A DNA stretch of 64,000 bases from Massilia sp. H6 (GTDB taxonomy: Bacteria > Pseudomonadota > Gammaproteobacteria > Burkholderiales > Burkholderiaceae_D), in NCBI RefSeq assembly GCF_024802625.1, contig NZ_CP103371.1:2666001-2730000 (forward strand). Reading direction: 5' to 3'. Made by a program: the position numbers and the translations under genes. Below the pieces are notes generated by a model. It did not search any database and was not told the origin of the DNA. It saw only the letters and a program-made list of their open reading frames with translations. This document shows, one piece after another, positions 16,248-26,909 of the stretch (position 1 is its first letter; the number at the start of each line of letters is the position of its first letter).

Positions 16248-16907
16248 TCATGCGGTGGCAAACAGGTCGCGCTGCAGCAGCTCGCGCACGGGTGCAAAGC
16301 TGCGGCGGTGCACCGGCGACGGCCCGTGCAGGCGCAGGCGCTCGAGGTGCAGGCTAGTTCCATATCCCTTGTGCTGGTCGAAGCAATACTGCGGATACTG
16401 TGCGTGCAGCTGCACCAGCAGGGCGTCGCGCGCGGTCTTGGCCAGGATCGAGGCCGCCGAGATGGCATGCACCTTGTCGTCGCCTTCGATCACGGCATGG
16501 GCGCGTACATCCATCGGCGGACAGCGGTTGCCATCGATCAGGGCGAAGGTCGGCAGCATCTGCAGCGCTTCCACCGCGCGCCGCATCGCCAGCATGGTCG
16601 CGTGCAGGATGTTGAGGGTGTCGATCTCCTCGCACGAGCATTCGGCGATGGCCCAGGCCAGCGCCTGCTGCTTGATCAGCGGCGCCAGTTCGTCGCGCCG
16701 CGCCTTGGAGAGCTTCTTGGAGTCGCGCAGGCCTTCGATCGGACGCTTCGGATCGAGGATGACGGCGGCGGCGAACACCGGCCCGGCCAGAGGGCCGCGG
16801 CCGGCTTCGTCCACGCCGCAAACGATGTCCAGGTCGGTAAACGGCCGAAGGCGGGGCGGCAGGCCCGGGTACACGTTCACCCTGCTCTTTCTTGCTGCTG
16901 TCTTCAT
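16248..16907 (-). CDS. rnhB: Ribonuclease HII
   Basis: A 219-residue enzyme that nicks RNA in RNA-DNA hybrids, including single ribonucleotides in DNA. The first catalytic motif is [16 protein letters not shown] (D33, E34). The later aspartates are in [11 protein letters not shown] and near [13 protein letters not shown], and the [13 protein letters not shown] segment is typical. The chosen ATG (16907) overlaps the TGA of lpxB as ATGA; longer upstream frames run inside lpxB. The lpxB-rnhB order is widespread in proteobacteria. Confidence 0.95.
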   Translation of the reverse strand: MKTAARKSRVNVYPGLPPRLRPFTDLDIVCGVDEAGRGPLAGPVFAAAVILDPKRPIEGLRDSKKLSKARRDELAPLIKQQALAWAIAECSCEEIDTLNILHATMLAMRRAVEALQMLPTFALIDGNRCPPMDVRAHAVIEGDDKVHAISAASILAKTARDALLVQLHAQYPQYCFDQHKGYGTSLHLERLRLHGPSPVHRRSFAPVRELLQRDLFATA

Positions 16908-18061
16908 TTCTGTCTTCCGATCACGCGAAGCACTGCCTCCGCGCTCGCCTGCGCGCTGTCGCGCAGCAGGCCATGGTGCATTTCCAGGAACCGGCGCGCC
17001 AGCTGCTCGCGTCCGGTTGGGTCGTCCAGCTGGCGCCAGATCGCGTCGGCCAGCGCCAGCGGGGTTGCCGCATGCTGAAGATACTCCGGAACCACGAACT
17101 CGCGCGCCAGGATATTCGGCAGCCCGATCCACGGCTGGTAACCCATGTGCCGCATGATTTCCCACGATGCCCGCATCACCTTGTAGGCGATCACCATCGG
17201 CTTCTTGAACAGCGCCACTTCCAGCGTGGCCGTACCGGAGGCCACCAGCACCGCGTCGGCGGCGGCGATGCAGGCATGCGACTGCCCGTCCACCAGTTTC
17301 ACCGGAACGTCGCCCAGCCCGGCCGCGTTGACGATCGCGCTAAAGCTGGCACGCTGGCGCTCGCCGGCCATCGGCGCGATGAACACCAGATTCGGGTCGC
17401 GCGCCGCCAGCAATTTGGCCGCCGCCACGAACGGCTCGGCCAGGTATTTCAGTTCGCCCATGCGGCTGCCCGGCATGAGAGTGACCACGCGCGCATCCGC
17501 GGACAGCCCGAGCGCCGCGCGCGCCGCCGCGACGTCGGGTGCCAGCGGAATCATTTCGGCCAGCGGGTGGCCGATATAGGTCACCGGAACGCCAGCGGCG
17601 CGGTAGATCGCTTCCTCGAACGGAAAGATCACCAGCATGTGCGAGACCGCGCGCTTGATCTGCTTGATGCGTCCGCCGCGCCACGCCCAGATCTGCGGGC
17701 TGACGAAATGGATGGTCGGGATGCCTTGCGCGCGCAACTGCTCTTCCAGTCCGAGGTTGAAGCCCGGGTAGTCGGCGCCAATGAAGGCGGCCGGGGGTTC
17801 CAGCAGCAAGCGGTCGCGCAGCCGGTTCTGGATGCCCTTGATTTCGCGGTAGCGCGGAATGACCTCGAACAGCCCGCGCACGGTCAGCGTGTCCATCGGA
17901 ACATCGGACACCAGTCCCTGTTCGAGCATGCACGGCCCGCCGATGCCATGAAAGTGCGCGCCCGGCAAATGCGGGCGCAGGCCGGCCATCAGGCGCGCCG
18001 CCAGCATGTCGCCAGACACTTCGCCGGCAACCAGCGCCAGCGACACCTCGCTTGGCGTCAT
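16904..18061 (-). CDS. lpxB: Lipid-A-disaccharide synthase
   Basis: From the ATG at 18061 the protein has 385 residues and begins [24 protein letters not shown], the expected LpxB N-terminus. A GTG at 18094 would overlap lpxA and is less likely. It joins UDP-2,3-diacylglucosamine and lipid X into the beta-1,6 lipid A disaccharide at the inner face of the inner membrane (GT19 family). Other family segments are [29 protein letters not shown] and [23 protein letters not shown]. It starts 16 nt after lpxA and overlaps rnhB. Confidence 0.96.
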   Translation of the reverse strand: MTPSEVSLALVAGEVSGDMLAARLMAGLRPHLPGAHFHGIGGPCMLEQGLVSDVPMDTLTVRGLFEVIPRYREIKGIQNRLRDRLLLEPPAAFIGADYPGFNLGLEEQLRAQGIPTIHFVSPQIWAWRGGRIKQIKRAVSHMLVIFPFEEAIYRAAGVPVTYIGHPLAEMIPLAPDVAAARAALGLSADARVVTLMPGSRMGELKYLAEPFVAAAKLLAARDPNLVFIAPMAGERQRASFSAIVNAAGLGDVPVKLVDGQSHACIAAADAVLVASGTATLEVALFKKPMVIAYKVMRASWEIMRHMGYQPWIGLPNILAREFVVPEYLQHAATPLALADAIWRQLDDPTGREQLARRFLEMHHGLLRDSAQASAEAVLRVIGRQK

Positions 18062-18077
18062 GTGCCTGGCCGGCACC

Positions 18078-18866
18078 TCAGCGGACGATGCCACGGGTGG
18101 CAGTCCCGAGGAATTCGCGCAGTGCGCGGATGTCCGCGGCGGCGGCCGGAAGCAGGGTTTCCTGCTCGAGCAGCGCAGCCTTGGCTTGTTCGAGCGTCAG
18201 GCCGGAGCGGTACAGCAGCTTGTAGGCCGTGCGGATGCCGTCGATCTGCTCGCGCGCGAAGCCGCGCCGTTTCAGGCCTTCGATGTTCACCCCGCGCTGG
18301 CCCGCCGGGTTGCCCGAGACCAGCACGAACGGCGGCACGTCCTGGGTCAGGCTGGTGTACATGCCGACAAAGGCATGCGCGCCGATCTTGCAGAACTGGT
18401 GCACGCCGGCGTAGCCCGACAAGATGGCGTGGTCGCCCACGTGAACGTGGCCCGCGAGCTGGGCATTGTTCGAGAAGATCGTATGGCTGCCGACCTGGCA
18501 GTCGTGCGCCAGGTGCACGTAGGCCGAGATCCAGTTGTCGTCGCCCAGGCGCGTGACGCCTTCGTCCTGCGCAGTACCCAGGTTGAAGGTGACGAACTCG
18601 CGGATGGTATTGCCGTCGCCGATTTCAAGGCGGGTCGGCTCGCCCTTCCACTTCTTGTCTTGCGGCGCAGCGCCGATCGAGCAAAACTGGAAGAAGCGGT
18701 TATCCTTGCCGATCGTCGTGTGGCCTTCGATGACCACATGCGGCCCCACTACCGTACCGGCACCAATGCGCACGTGCGGGCCGATGATCGAAAACGGGCC
18801 GACCTCGACCGAGCTGTCCAGCTCCGCTGCGGGGTCGACGATCGCGCTCGGGTGAATCTTGCTCAT
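18078..18866 (-). CDS. lpxA: UDP-N-acetylglucosamine acyltransferase
   Basis: A 262-residue left-handed beta-helix enzyme that transfers a hydroxyacyl chain from ACP to the 3-OH of UDP-GlcNAc, the first step of lipid A synthesis. The first two thirds are hexapeptide repeats (for example [20 protein letters not shown]). The catalytic histidine lies in [23 protein letters not shown], and the C-terminal helical domain follows [20 protein letters not shown]. It begins one nucleotide after fabZ and is followed by lpxB. Confidence 0.97.
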   Translation of the reverse strand: MSKIHPSAIVDPAAELDSSVEVGPFSIIGPHVRIGAGTVVGPHVVIEGHTTIGKDNRFFQFCSIGAAPQDKKWKGEPTRLEIGDGNTIREFVTFNLGTAQDEGVTRLGDDNWISAYVHLAHDCQVGSHTIFSNNAQLAGHVHVGDHAILSGYAGVHQFCKIGAHAFVGMYTSLTQDVPPFVLVSGNPAGQRGVNIEGLKRRGFAREQIDGIRTAYKLLYRSGLTLEQAKAALLEQETLLPAAAADIRALREFLGTATRGIVR

Positions 18867-18867
18867 G

Positions 18868-19386
18868 TTACTGCCCCGCTGGAGTTGCAGCCTCCGGACC
18901 CTTCATGGTGGCCTCGGCGGCGCCGCGGATGGTGCACATCAGCTCACCCTCCACTGCGACCTTGCCGTCCACGCTGGCCACCGCCTTGTACTTCCAGATG
19001 CCGCGCGACACGCGCAGGATCTCGACTTCCATTTTCAGCTGGTCGCCCGGTTCGACCGGGCGCTTGAAGCGTGCGTTGTCGATGCCCACGAAATACACCA
19101 CCGAGTTTTCGTCCGGCTTGACGTCCATGGTCATGAAGGACAGGATCGCGGCGGTCTGCGCCATCGCTTCGATCATCAAGACGCCCGGCATCACCGGCTT
19201 GTGCGGGAAGTGGCCGTTGAAGAATTCTTCGTTGGCGGTGACGTTCTTGATGGCGGTGATGCGCTTGCCCAGCTCCACGTCCAGCACGCGGTCGACCAGC
19301 AGCATCGGATAGCGGTGCGGCAGGTACTCCTTGATTGCGTTGATATCGAGCGTGGTCACGGGAGTCTTGGATTCTGGGTTGCTCAT
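18868..19386 (-). CDS. fabZ: 3-hydroxyacyl-ACP dehydratase FabZ
   Basis: A 172-residue hot-dog fold dehydratase of fatty acid elongation. The substrate-binding start is [14 protein letters not shown]; the catalytic histidine and glutamate are in [21 protein letters not shown]. It shares hydroxyacyl-ACP with LpxA and LpxD, which explains its position between them. Its ATG overlaps the lpxD stop (ATGA), so the two are coupled. The C-terminal tail after IRGAAEA is slightly longer than in E. coli. Confidence 0.96.
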   Translation of the reverse strand: MSNPESKTPVTTLDINAIKEYLPHRYPMLLVDRVLDVELGKRITAIKNVTANEEFFNGHFPHKPVMPGVLMIEAMAQTAAILSFMTMDVKPDENSVVYFVGIDNARFKRPVEPGDQLKMEVEILRVSRGIWKYKAVASVDGKVAVEGELMCTIRGAAEATMKGPEAATPAGQ

Positions 19387-20456
19387 TGTTGTTCTGTCAG
19401 AGTTTTAATGGTTTTTTCGAGGGTGCGGATTTTTTCCCGCATCGAACCGAGGTTGCGCACGATGGCCGCGCTGCGCTCCCATTCGGCATTCTTGGCCAGC
19501 GGGTAGAAGCCGGTGTACTGACCCGGCTCGAGTACCGAACGCGACACCATGCTGCCCGACGAGATATGGACGTTGTCGGCGATCTCGAGGTGGCCCAGCA
19601 CCATCGCGGCGCCGCCAAAGGTGCAGTGCCTGCCGATGGTTGCGCTGCCCGCCACGCCGACGCAGCCGGCCATGGCGGTGTGGGCGCCGATGCGGCAGTT
19701 GTGGCCGATCTGGATCTGATTGTCCAACTTGACGCCGTCTTCGATGACGGTATCGGCCAGCGCGCCGCGGTCGATCGTGGTATTGGCGCCGATATCGACG
19801 TCGTCGCCGATCACCACGCGCCCGGTCTGCGGGATCTTGATGTACACCCCGGCCTCGACCGCGAAGCCAAAGCCATCGGTACCGATCACGGCGCCCGAAT
19901 GGATAATGCCGCGCGCGCCGATCGCGCAGCGCGCATGGAAGGTCACATTGGCGAACAGCCGGGTGCCGGCGCCGATGCGCGCCTCGGCCCCGACGAAGCA
20001 CCCGGCGCCGATCACCGCGTGCGCGCCAATGACGGCGCCAGCCTCGATGGTGACGTGCGGACCGACGTGCGCGCTCGGGTCGACCATGGCCTCGGGCGAC
20101 ACCGCGGCACTCGGGTGGATGCCGGGGCTGGGCGCGGTGCTGGCCAGCGATTCGAAATACTGCGCGGTGCGCGCGAAGTAGGCGTACGGGTTGGTGGTGA
20201 CGATGCGCGCGCCCTCGTAGGTCGCGGCCACGCTTGGGTCGTCCAGCGGCGACAGGATCAGCGCCGCCGCGCCGCTTTGCGCGGCCAGTGCGCGCAGCTT
20301 GCTGTTGCTCAAAAAGCTGATCTGGCCAGCGCCGGCACTATCGAGCGGCGCAATGGCCGTCACCTCGAGGCCGGGGTCGCCCACCAGTTGCCCGCCGAAG
20401 CGTTCGATCAGGTCAGCTAGTCGAATGCCCGTGTTGGAATGTCGGATGTCGGTCAA
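19383..20456 (-). CDS. lpxD: UDP-3-O-acylglucosamine N-acyltransferase
   Basis: A 357-residue enzyme adding the second hydroxyacyl chain to UDP-3-O-acyl-GlcN. The N-terminal uridine-binding domain (about 1-110: [32 protein letters not shown]) precedes a long hexapeptide-repeat beta helix with the catalytic region [21 protein letters not shown], and a C-terminal helix. No in-frame ATG or GTG fits the N-terminus; a TTG at 20456 preceded by AAGGACAGG is the best start. The preceding gene is skp and the next is fabZ. Confidence 0.95.
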   Translation of the reverse strand: MTDIRHSNTGIRLADLIERFGGQLVGDPGLEVTAIAPLDSAGAGQISFLSNSKLRALAAQSGAAALILSPLDDPSVAATYEGARIVTTNPYAYFARTAQYFESLASTAPSPGIHPSAAVSPEAMVDPSAHVGPHVTIEAGAVIGAHAVIGAGCFVGAEARIGAGTRLFANVTFHARCAIGARGIIHSGAVIGTDGFGFAVEAGVYIKIPQTGRVVIGDDVDIGANTTIDRGALADTVIEDGVKLDNQIQIGHNCRIGAHTAMAGCVGVAGSATIGRHCTFGGAAMVLGHLEIADNVHISSGSMVSRSVLEPGQYTGFYPLAKNAEWERSAAIVRNLGSMREKIRTLEKTIKTLTEQQ

Positions 20457-20505
20457 TGTGGTACCTGTCCTTGCGTGCGCGCCAGAGTGCCCGCGCGCTT
20501 GCCTG

Positions 20506-21030
20506 TTACTTGTCGAGCAGCTTCAGGATCTTGTCGGTGATGTCGATGCGCGGGCTCGACCACGCGGCCTCGGCCAGCACGGCATCGAGGCGCTCGGCCT
20601 CGGCGACCTGCTCGATGATCCGGAAAGCCTTGCTGGCGATCGCAGCGCGCTCTTCGTTCTTGCGCTGCATGAGGTCTTCGGTAAATTCGCGCTGCATGCG
20701 CTGCACGTCTTTTTCCATGTTCAGCAGCTCGCGCGCGCGGCGGGTGCGGTCGACGTCGTTCAGGCTGGCCGCTTCGCCGTCGAATTTTTCCGACAGCTGC
20801 TTGAGCCTGGTGACCGTTTCCTCGACCGCCTTCTGGCGCTTCGAGAACTCGGACTGAATGCGGGCATCGGCAGTCTTGGCCATCTTCGACTCGGTCATGA
20901 GCCGCTCGGTGGCCACGTAGCCGATCTTGCCCGTCTGGGCCTGGGCATGGGCAGCCACCAGCGGCGCCGCGCACAGCGCGGCGAGCAGCAGTGTACGGGG
21001 CAAGGAGGCTATCAGCGTTTTCAAGATCAT
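20506..21030 (-). CDS. skp: Periplasmic chaperone Skp (OmpH)
   Basis: A chaperone of 174 residues from the ATG at 21030 (a TTG at 21039 would add three). The signal peptide ends near VAAHAQA. The mature part is a short trimerisation segment, TGKIGYVATERLMTESKMAK, followed by two long charged coiled-coil arms with heptads around EFSKRQKAVEETVTRLKQL and RELLNMEKDVQRMQREFTEDLMQRK. Skp holds unfolded outer-membrane proteins in the periplasm and hands them to BamA, encoded immediately upstream. The SD-like GGAGA sits unusually close to the ATG, so the exact start is uncertain. Confidence 0.92.
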   Translation of the reverse strand: MILKTLIASLPRTLLLAALCAAPLVAAHAQAQTGKIGYVATERLMTESKMAKTADARIQSEFSKRQKAVEETVTRLKQLSEKFDGEAASLNDVDRTRRARELLNMEKDVQRMQREFTEDLMQRKNEERAAIASKAFRIIEQVAEAERLDAVLAEAAWSSPRIDITDKILKLLDK

Positions 21031-21064
21031 TCTCCGCAAATCGGTTGAAGCCGATGGCCGCCGG

Positions 21065-23401
21065 TCAGAAGCCGGTACCCATCTGGAACTGGAAACGCTC
21101 GAGACGGTCGCCCGTCAACGCGTTAAGGGGCTTAGCATAACTCAACTTGAGCGGGCCAACCGGCGAAATCCAGGACAGGCCAATACCTGCCGAGTAGCGC
21201 ATCTGGTCGAGGCGGATCTTCGACTGCTCTTGCCAAACCTGGCCGCCGTCGACGAAGGTGAACCAGCGCAGGCTGCGGTCCTTGCCGCTGCCCGGGAACG
21301 GGAACTGCAGTTCGGCGTTCACGATCAGGCGCTTGGAGCCGCCCACCGCATCGTAGTAGAACGGGTCGACCACGCCCAGCGACGAGCTTTCGTAGCCACG
21401 CACCGAGCCGATGCCACCGGCGTAGAAGTTCTTGAAGACCGGGTAGTTACTGCCGCTGAAACCCTTGCCGTAGTCGAATTCGCCGCGCAGCGCGAGCGTC
21501 ATCCAGCGGGTGACGGGGCGCCAGTACTGGTGCTCGTACACCATACGGAAGTATTTCGAATCGCCCAGGGCGTCGATCTCGAAGTTGGCGCGCTGGAAGC
21601 GTCCGCGGCTTGGCGTAACCGCGCTGTCGCGGGTGTCGCGCCCCCACGCCGCGGTCAGCGGGATGGCATTGGTCACGGCCTTGCCGATACCGCTGGCCGG
21701 GCCACCGTTTTGCGCCACGAAGGTCTGGTAGATCTGCGGCGAGGTCTGGTCGGTCTCGATCTGGGTGCGTTCCAGGCCGGCGCCGAAGTAGACGGTGTCG
21801 GATTCCGAGAACGGCACGCCGAAGGTCATGGTACCGCCGGTCTGGCGCACGGTGTACAGGCCAAGATTGAGCGCCGGCGGACGCGAGGTACGCAGGTAGA
21901 GCTGGAAGGCGCGCGAGATGCCGTCATCCGTGAAATACGGGTTGGTCTGCGAGAACGCGATCGTGCGGTTGTACTTGCTGGTATTGAGTTCCAGGCCGAT
22001 CGTGTTGCCGCTGCCGGCGAAGTTCGCCTGCGAAATCGAGGCGGTGAAGGTGAACTTCTCCGACTGCGAGAAAGCGCCACCGATCATGAAGTTACCGGTC
22101 GGTTTTTCTTCGACCACCATGTTCACGTCAACCTGGTCGGAGGTGCCTGGCGACTCCGGCGTCTCGATCTTGACCTCCTTGAAGTAGCCGAGGCGGTCGA
22201 CGCGGTCGCGCGAAAGCTTGACGCGGTTGGCGTCGTACCACGAGCTTTCGAACTGGCGGAATTCGCGCCGGATCACTTCGTCGCGGGTGACGGTATTGCC
22301 CGAGATGTTCATGTGGCGCACATAGGCGCGCTTGCCAGGATCGACAAAGAAGGTGAACGCCACTTCGCGTTTGTCGCGATTGAGTTCCGGGTTGCCGGTG
22401 ACATTGGCGAAGGCGTAGCCGAAGGTACCGAGACGGTCGGAGATCAGCTTGATGGTCGCTTCCTGCGCGTCGCCCGAATAGGTCTTGCCAGGCTGCAGCA
22501 GGATCAGCTGCCTGAGTTCTTCTTCGCGGCCGAACATCTCACCTTCGAGCTTGACGCTCGAGACGGTGTATTTCTCGCCTTCGGTGACATTGATGGTCAG
22601 GTAGATGTCGCGCTTGTCGGGAGTGATCGAGACCTGGGTCGATTCGACATTGGCCTCGAGGTAGCCATGATTGAGGTACCAGGACTTGATGTTTTCCAGG
22701 TCGCCGGTCAGCTTTTGCTTGGAATACTGGTCGGCCTTGGAGTACCAGGTAAACCAGCCCGACTTCGACAGCTGCAGCAATTCGGTCAGCTGCTTGTCCG
22801 AGAAGGCCTTGTTGCCGACGAAGGTAATGCCCTTGATCTTGGCGACGTCGCCTTCGTCGACATTGAACATGATCGTCACGCGGTTGCGCTCGATCGGCGT
22901 GACGGTGGTGGTGATCTTCACCCCGTACAGGCCATGCGACAGGTACTGGCGCTTGAGTTCCTGTTCGGCGCGGTCGACCGATGCCTTGTCGAAGATCTTG
23001 GTCTCGCCCACGCCAATTTCGCGCAGCGCCTTGACCAGCATGTCTTTTTCGAATTCCTTGGTGCCGGTGAAGTCCACCGACGAGATGGCCGGGCGCTCTT
23101 CGACCAGCACCACCAGCACGCCGTTTTCTTCTTCCAGGCGGATGTCCTTGAAGAAGCCGGTCGCGTACAGCGCCTTGATGGCGGTGCTTGCCTTGTCGTC
23201 GTCGAAGGTCTCGCCCACGCGCACCGGCAGGTAGCTGAACACGGTGCCCGCTTCCGTACGCTGGATACCCTCGACCCGGATGTCTTTCACCACGAACGGG
23301 TTGACGGCGAGTGCATTGCCGGCGCAGAGAGCCAATACGGCTGCGCCAATCATGCTGCGGCGGATGAACGGCAGGACGAAACGATCAGATTGTGAATTCA
23401 T
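21065..23401 (-). CDS. bamA: Outer-membrane protein assembly factor BamA
   Basis: A 778-residue Omp85 protein. The signal peptide ends at about GNALA. Five POTRA domains follow (from FVVKDIRVEGIQRTEAGTVFSYLPVRVGE to about residue 430), then the 16-strand barrel. The barrel has the Omp85 signatures GGIGSVRGYESSSLGVVDPF and RYSAGIGLSWISPVGPLKLSYAKPL, and a C-terminal aromatic FQMGTGF. It folds and inserts beta-barrel proteins into the outer membrane. It lies between rseP and skp, as in E. coli. No strong Shine-Dalgarno is visible at the ATG. Confidence 0.98.
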   Translation of the reverse strand: MNSQSDRFVLPFIRRSMIGAAVLALCAGNALAVNPFVVKDIRVEGIQRTEAGTVFSYLPVRVGETFDDDKASTAIKALYATGFFKDIRLEEENGVLVVLVEERPAISSVDFTGTKEFEKDMLVKALREIGVGETKIFDKASVDRAEQELKRQYLSHGLYGVKITTTVTPIERNRVTIMFNVDEGDVAKIKGITFVGNKAFSDKQLTELLQLSKSGWFTWYSKADQYSKQKLTGDLENIKSWYLNHGYLEANVESTQVSITPDKRDIYLTINVTEGEKYTVSSVKLEGEMFGREEELRQLILLQPGKTYSGDAQEATIKLISDRLGTFGYAFANVTGNPELNRDKREVAFTFFVDPGKRAYVRHMNISGNTVTRDEVIRREFRQFESSWYDANRVKLSRDRVDRLGYFKEVKIETPESPGTSDQVDVNMVVEEKPTGNFMIGGAFSQSEKFTFTASISQANFAGSGNTIGLELNTSKYNRTIAFSQTNPYFTDDGISRAFQLYLRTSRPPALNLGLYTVRQTGGTMTFGVPFSESDTVYFGAGLERTQIETDQTSPQIYQTFVAQNGGPASGIGKAVTNAIPLTAAWGRDTRDSAVTPSRGRFQRANFEIDALGDSKYFRMVYEHQYWRPVTRWMTLALRGEFDYGKGFSGSNYPVFKNFYAGGIGSVRGYESSSLGVVDPFYYDAVGGSKRLIVNAELQFPFPGSGKDRSLRWFTFVDGGQVWQEQSKIRLDQMRYSAGIGLSWISPVGPLKLSYAKPLNALTGDRLERFQFQMGTGF

Positions 23402-23489
23402 TGGCTAATTCTGTGGTCAGTCATTGGACAACATTGCGATTGTAAATGCCGGCGCGTGGTGTACTACAGGTCTGCTGCCAGGACAAGGC

Positions 23490-24830
23490 CTAGAGCAACC
23501 GCACCAGGTCATTGAAGACGGCGAGCGCCATCAGCATGAACAGCAGGCCTATCCCGAAGCGTTGTGCGAATTCTCCCACTCGCGCAGGCAGGGGACGCCC
23601 GGTCAAAACTTCCAGCGAATAATACAGTAAATGGCCACCATCCAGAACCGGAATTGGTAACAAATTCATTACGCCTAAGCTAATACTAATAAACGCAATG
23701 AACTGCAAATACGTGGCCAGGCCGACCCGCGCGGTCTGTCCGGCATAGTCGGCAATCGTGATCGGACCGGTGACATTCTTCCACGATGCCTCGCCCGTAA
23801 TCATCCGCCCGATCATCTTCACGGTCATCGTGCTGGTTTCCCAGGTGCGCTGGGCGCCCTTGACGACGGCGTCGATGGGGCCGGAACTGACGGTCACCAT
23901 TTCCACCGGCTGCGACAGCAGCACCTTGGCCACACCGCGCCCGCTGGCGGCGTCACGCTCGGGCGTGACCGTGACCGGCACGATGCGCCCGCCGCGCTCG
24001 ACCTCGAGCAGCACGGCGCGCGCGGCCGAAGCGCGCATCAGTTCGGTGAAGGCCAGGCCGTCGTCGACCGGCTTGCCGTCTGCACGCACCACTTGGTCGC
24101 CCGCGAGCAGGCCGGCGCGCTCCCCTGCCCCACCCGGCATGACTTTTTCAATGCGCGCGCGCGCGCGCCACAGGTCCAGCCCGAGCGCCTTCATGACGTC
24201 GCCTTCGACGTCGAGCTGGGCGAAGCTCTCTGCGGGGATCAGCGCCTGATAGCTGCCGCCGTCCTGGGCGCGCAGCTCCAGACGGGCGTCGCGCTTGTCG
24301 ACGGTGGCATGCACCATCTGCCAGCGCAGCTCGCTCCACGAGGCGACCGGACTGCCGTTGACCGCGACCACGGTGTCGCCGCCGCGCACGCCGGCCTGCT
24401 GGGCCACCGTGCCTTGCGCCACCGCGCGCAGGCGCGCCGACGGCTCTTCGACGCCGTGCATGAACAGCGCAGTCATCAGGATGATCGCGACCAGAAAATT
24501 GGCGAGCGGCCCGGCGGCCACGATGGCGATGCGGCGCCACACGCTCTGGCGCGTGAATTCACGGTGCATTTCCGACTCGTCTTTCGGCGCCGTCTCCGGG
24601 TCGCGGCTGTCGAGCATCTTGACATAGCCGCCCAGCGGCAAAGCCGAAATGGCCCACTCCGTCTGGTCGGGACCGAAGCGGCGCGACCACACCACGCGGC
24701 CCATGCCGACCGAAAAGCGCAACACCTTCACGTTGCACATGCGCGCCACCGCGTAGTGACCCAGTTCGTGCAAGACGATCAGCGGGCCAAGCGCCAGCAC
24801 GAAGGCCAGCACCGTATAGATCATGCCCAT
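23490..24830 (-). CDS. rseP: Site-2 zinc protease RseP
   Basis: A 446-residue intramembrane metalloprotease. The zinc motif is HELGH at residues 21-25 in the first helix. Two PDZ domains occupy the periplasmic middle (around [25 protein letters not shown] and MPGGAGERAGLLAGDQVV), and the third zinc ligand is in MNLLPIPVLDGGHLLYY near the C-terminus. It cleaves the anti-sigma factor RseA in the envelope stress pathway and clears signal-peptide remnants. It sits between dxr and bamA, with only 3 nt after the dxr stop. Confidence 0.96.
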   Translation of the reverse strand: MGMIYTVLAFVLALGPLIVLHELGHYAVARMCNVKVLRFSVGMGRVVWSRRFGPDQTEWAISALPLGGYVKMLDSRDPETAPKDESEMHREFTRQSVWRRIAIVAAGPLANFLVAIILMTALFMHGVEEPSARLRAVAQGTVAQQAGVRGGDTVVAVNGSPVASWSELRWQMVHATVDKRDARLELRAQDGGSYQALIPAESFAQLDVEGDVMKALGLDLWRARARIEKVMPGGAGERAGLLAGDQVVRADGKPVDDGLAFTELMRASAARAVLLEVERGGRIVPVTVTPERDAASGRGVAKVLLSQPVEMVTVSSGPIDAVVKGAQRTWETSTMTVKMIGRMITGEASWKNVTGPITIADYAGQTARVGLATYLQFIAFISISLGVMNLLPIPVLDGGHLLYYSLEVLTGRPLPARVGEFAQRFGIGLLFMLMALAVFNDLVRLL

Positions 24831-24833
24831 GGT

Positions 24834-26009
24834 TTATCCTCGCAATTGCGCGATACACGCGCGCGCGGCGTCGCGCGCACGCGCGTCCTGCGCCAGTACT
24901 GCCTCGATCGAAGGCGCCGGGCCGTGCGGCACCTCGTCCATCACGCGCGCGATCACGCGGTCGATGTCGCGAAAGCCGATCTCGCGGTCGAGGAAGGCCT
25001 GCACCGCCACCTCGTTGGCCGCATTGAGCAGCGCTGGCGCGGTGCCGCCCGCACGCAGCGCGGCGAACGCCAGCGCCAGACAGGGAAAGCGCTCGAAATC
25101 GGGCTGGTAGAACTGCAGCGCGGCCATCTGGGTCAGGTCGAGCTGCGCCACGCCTGAGGCAATACGCTGCGGGAAGGCCAGCGCGTGCGCAATCGGGGTA
25201 CGCATGTCAGGATTGCCCAGCTGGGCCAGAACCGAGCCGTCGATATACGACACCATCGAGTGGATCACGCTTTGCGGGTGGATCACTACTTCGATCATGC
25301 TTGCTGCCGCGCCGAACAGCCAGTGCGCCTCGATCACTTCCAGGCCCTTGTTCATCATGGTGGCCGAATCGACCGATATCTTGCGACCCATGACCCAGTT
25401 CGGGTGCTTGCAGGCTTCGTCGGGGGTGACCGCTTCGAGCGTGTCGACGGCGCGGTTCAGGAAGGGACCGCCCGAGGCGGTAAGCAGGATCTTGGCCACG
25501 CCTGCAGCCTGCGGATCGCGCGAGAAATGCGAAGGCAGCGACTGGAAGATCGCATTGTGCTCGCTGTCGATCGGCAGCAGCGTAGCGCGGTGCTCGCGCA
25601 CCGCGTCCATGAACAGCTGGCCCGACATCACCAGGGCTTCCTTGTTGGCCAGCAGGATTTTCTTGCCGGCGCGCGCGGCGGCGAGCGCCGGGGCCAGGCC
25701 AGCGGCGCCGACGATGGCGGCCATCACAGTGTCGACCTCGTCGCACGAAGCGACGTCGCACAGCGCCTGTTCGCCGTATTCGACCACGGTCGGCAGGCCG
25801 CCTAGCAGCTGCGCCAGGCGCTGCGCGGCATCGGCCGTGCCGACCACGGCGCGTGCCGGCTTGAAGCGGCGGCAGGCGTCGGCGAGTTCTTCAACGCGGC
25901 CATGGGCGGTGAGCGCGTATACGCTGTACTGGCCGGGGTGGCGGGCCAGCACGTCGAGGGTCGAGGCGCCGATCGAGCCGGTGGCGCCCAGGATGGTAAT
26001 GCGCTGCAT
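24834..26009 (-). CDS. dxr: 1-deoxy-D-xylulose-5-phosphate reductoisomerase
   Basis: A 391-residue enzyme of the methylerythritol phosphate pathway to isoprenoids, using NADPH to make MEP. The N-terminal nucleotide-binding motif is [18 protein letters not shown]. Substrate and metal segments are [23 protein letters not shown] and [23 protein letters not shown]. The ATG at 26009 has AAGGAAG upstream and follows cdsA by 14 nt; longer frames overlap cdsA. It supplies precursors for UppS encoded two genes upstream. Confidence 0.97.
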   Translation of the reverse strand: MQRITILGATGSIGASTLDVLARHPGQYSVYALTAHGRVEELADACRRFKPARAVVGTADAAQRLAQLLGGLPTVVEYGEQALCDVASCDEVDTVMAAIVGAAGLAPALAAARAGKKILLANKEALVMSGQLFMDAVREHRATLLPIDSEHNAIFQSLPSHFSRDPQAAGVAKILLTASGGPFLNRAVDTLEAVTPDEACKHPNWVMGRKISVDSATMMNKGLEVIEAHWLFGAAASMIEVVIHPQSVIHSMVSYIDGSVLAQLGNPDMRTPIAHALAFPQRIASGVAQLDLTQMAALQFYQPDFERFPCLALAFAALRAGGTAPALLNAANEVAVQAFLDREIGFRDIDRVIARVMDEVPHGPAPSIEAVLAQDARARDAARACIAQLRG

Positions 26010-26023
26010 GATGTGCTTCCTTA

Positions 26024-26854
26024 CTAGAGCCAGGCGCCGATCAGGGCCGCCAGTGGCAGAACCGGCACAAGCGCGTCGACACGGTCGAGCACGCCGCCGT
26101 GGCCGGGCAGCAGATTGCTGCTGTCCTTCATGCCGGCGCGGCGCTTGAGCTGGGATTCGAACAGGTCGCCAACCACGCTGGCGGCGACAATGAGGATCAG
26201 TACCGCGACCAGCGCACCCCAGCCGAGGCTGGCCTGCACGCGCCCGGCGAAGGTTTGTTCCATCAGATCGCTGCCGAGCACGATGCTCAAGCAGGCGATC
26301 ACCAGCACCGCGATGCCTCCGCCGATCGCGCCTTCCCATGATTTGCCTGGCGAAATCGACGGAGCCAGCTTGCGCTTGCCGAAGGCCTTGCCGGAAAAAT
26401 AGGCAAAGATATCGGCGACCCAGACGATGGCCATGACCGACAACAGGTACAGCGGCGAATACGAGAACAGCGTGACGATCGCGGCAAAGCAGCCGACCAC
26501 CGCGATCGCGTAGGCCAGGCTCAGGAAGGTATTGCCGGCACTGGTCAGTGGCGGCAGGCCGAGCTTGAGCGAGGGTGCAAAACGCAGTGCCCAGACCAGC
26601 ACGCTGATGGCGAACCAGAAGGTGGTATTCGTGCTCGGCGAGACAAAGAAGGCATAGACAAACGCCGCCGTCCAGAAGGCCGCGATGACCGGCGCCATCC
26701 TGGTTCCCGGATTGAACAGCCGGAAGCACTCCCAGATCGCCGCGCCGAAGAAGCACGAGACCACCACCGCGAACGCCAGAAAATGGTTGAAGTACAGGAT
26801 CGGCAGCAGAACTGCCAGCAGCACGAGCGCGGTGAGAATCCGGGTTTTGAGCAT
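26024..26854 (-). CDS. cdsA: Phosphatidate cytidylyltransferase
   Basis: A 276-residue multi-helix membrane enzyme that makes CDP-diacylglycerol from phosphatidate and CTP, feeding all phospholipid synthesis. The family signature near the C-terminus is [28 protein letters not shown] chose the ATG at 26854 ([19 protein letters not shown]), which matches the E. coli start, over a TTG at 26929 inside uppS. The ribosome-binding site is weak, which may mean coupling to uppS 55 nt upstream. Confidence 0.95.
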   Translation of the reverse strand: MLKTRILTALVLLAVLLPILYFNHFLAFAVVVSCFFGAAIWECFRLFNPGTRMAPVIAAFWTAAFVYAFFVSPSTNTTFWFAISVLVWALRFAPSLKLGLPPLTSAGNTFLSLAYAIAVVGCFAAIVTLFSYSPLYLLSVMAIVWVADIFAYFSGKAFGKRKLAPSISPGKSWEGAIGGGIAVLVIACLSIVLGSDLMEQTFAGRVQASLGWGALVAVLILIVAASVVGDLFESQLKRRAGMKDSSNLLPGHGGVLDRVDALVPVLPLAALIGAWL

Positions 26855-26909
26855 GGGTGGGTGGTATCCGTTGACTTGCTGGTGGAGTTGCTCGATGCGC
26901 CAGGTGCTG

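Noticed and set aside
16248..17165. N-terminally extended RNase HII
   Set aside because: The extension is a shadow of lpxB; the ATG overlapping the lpxB stop gives the standard protein.
20927..23395. An 822-codon plus-strand frame opposite bamA
   Set aside because: Antisense shadow of a high-GC gene, no signal peptide or motif; bamA is complete on the other strand.
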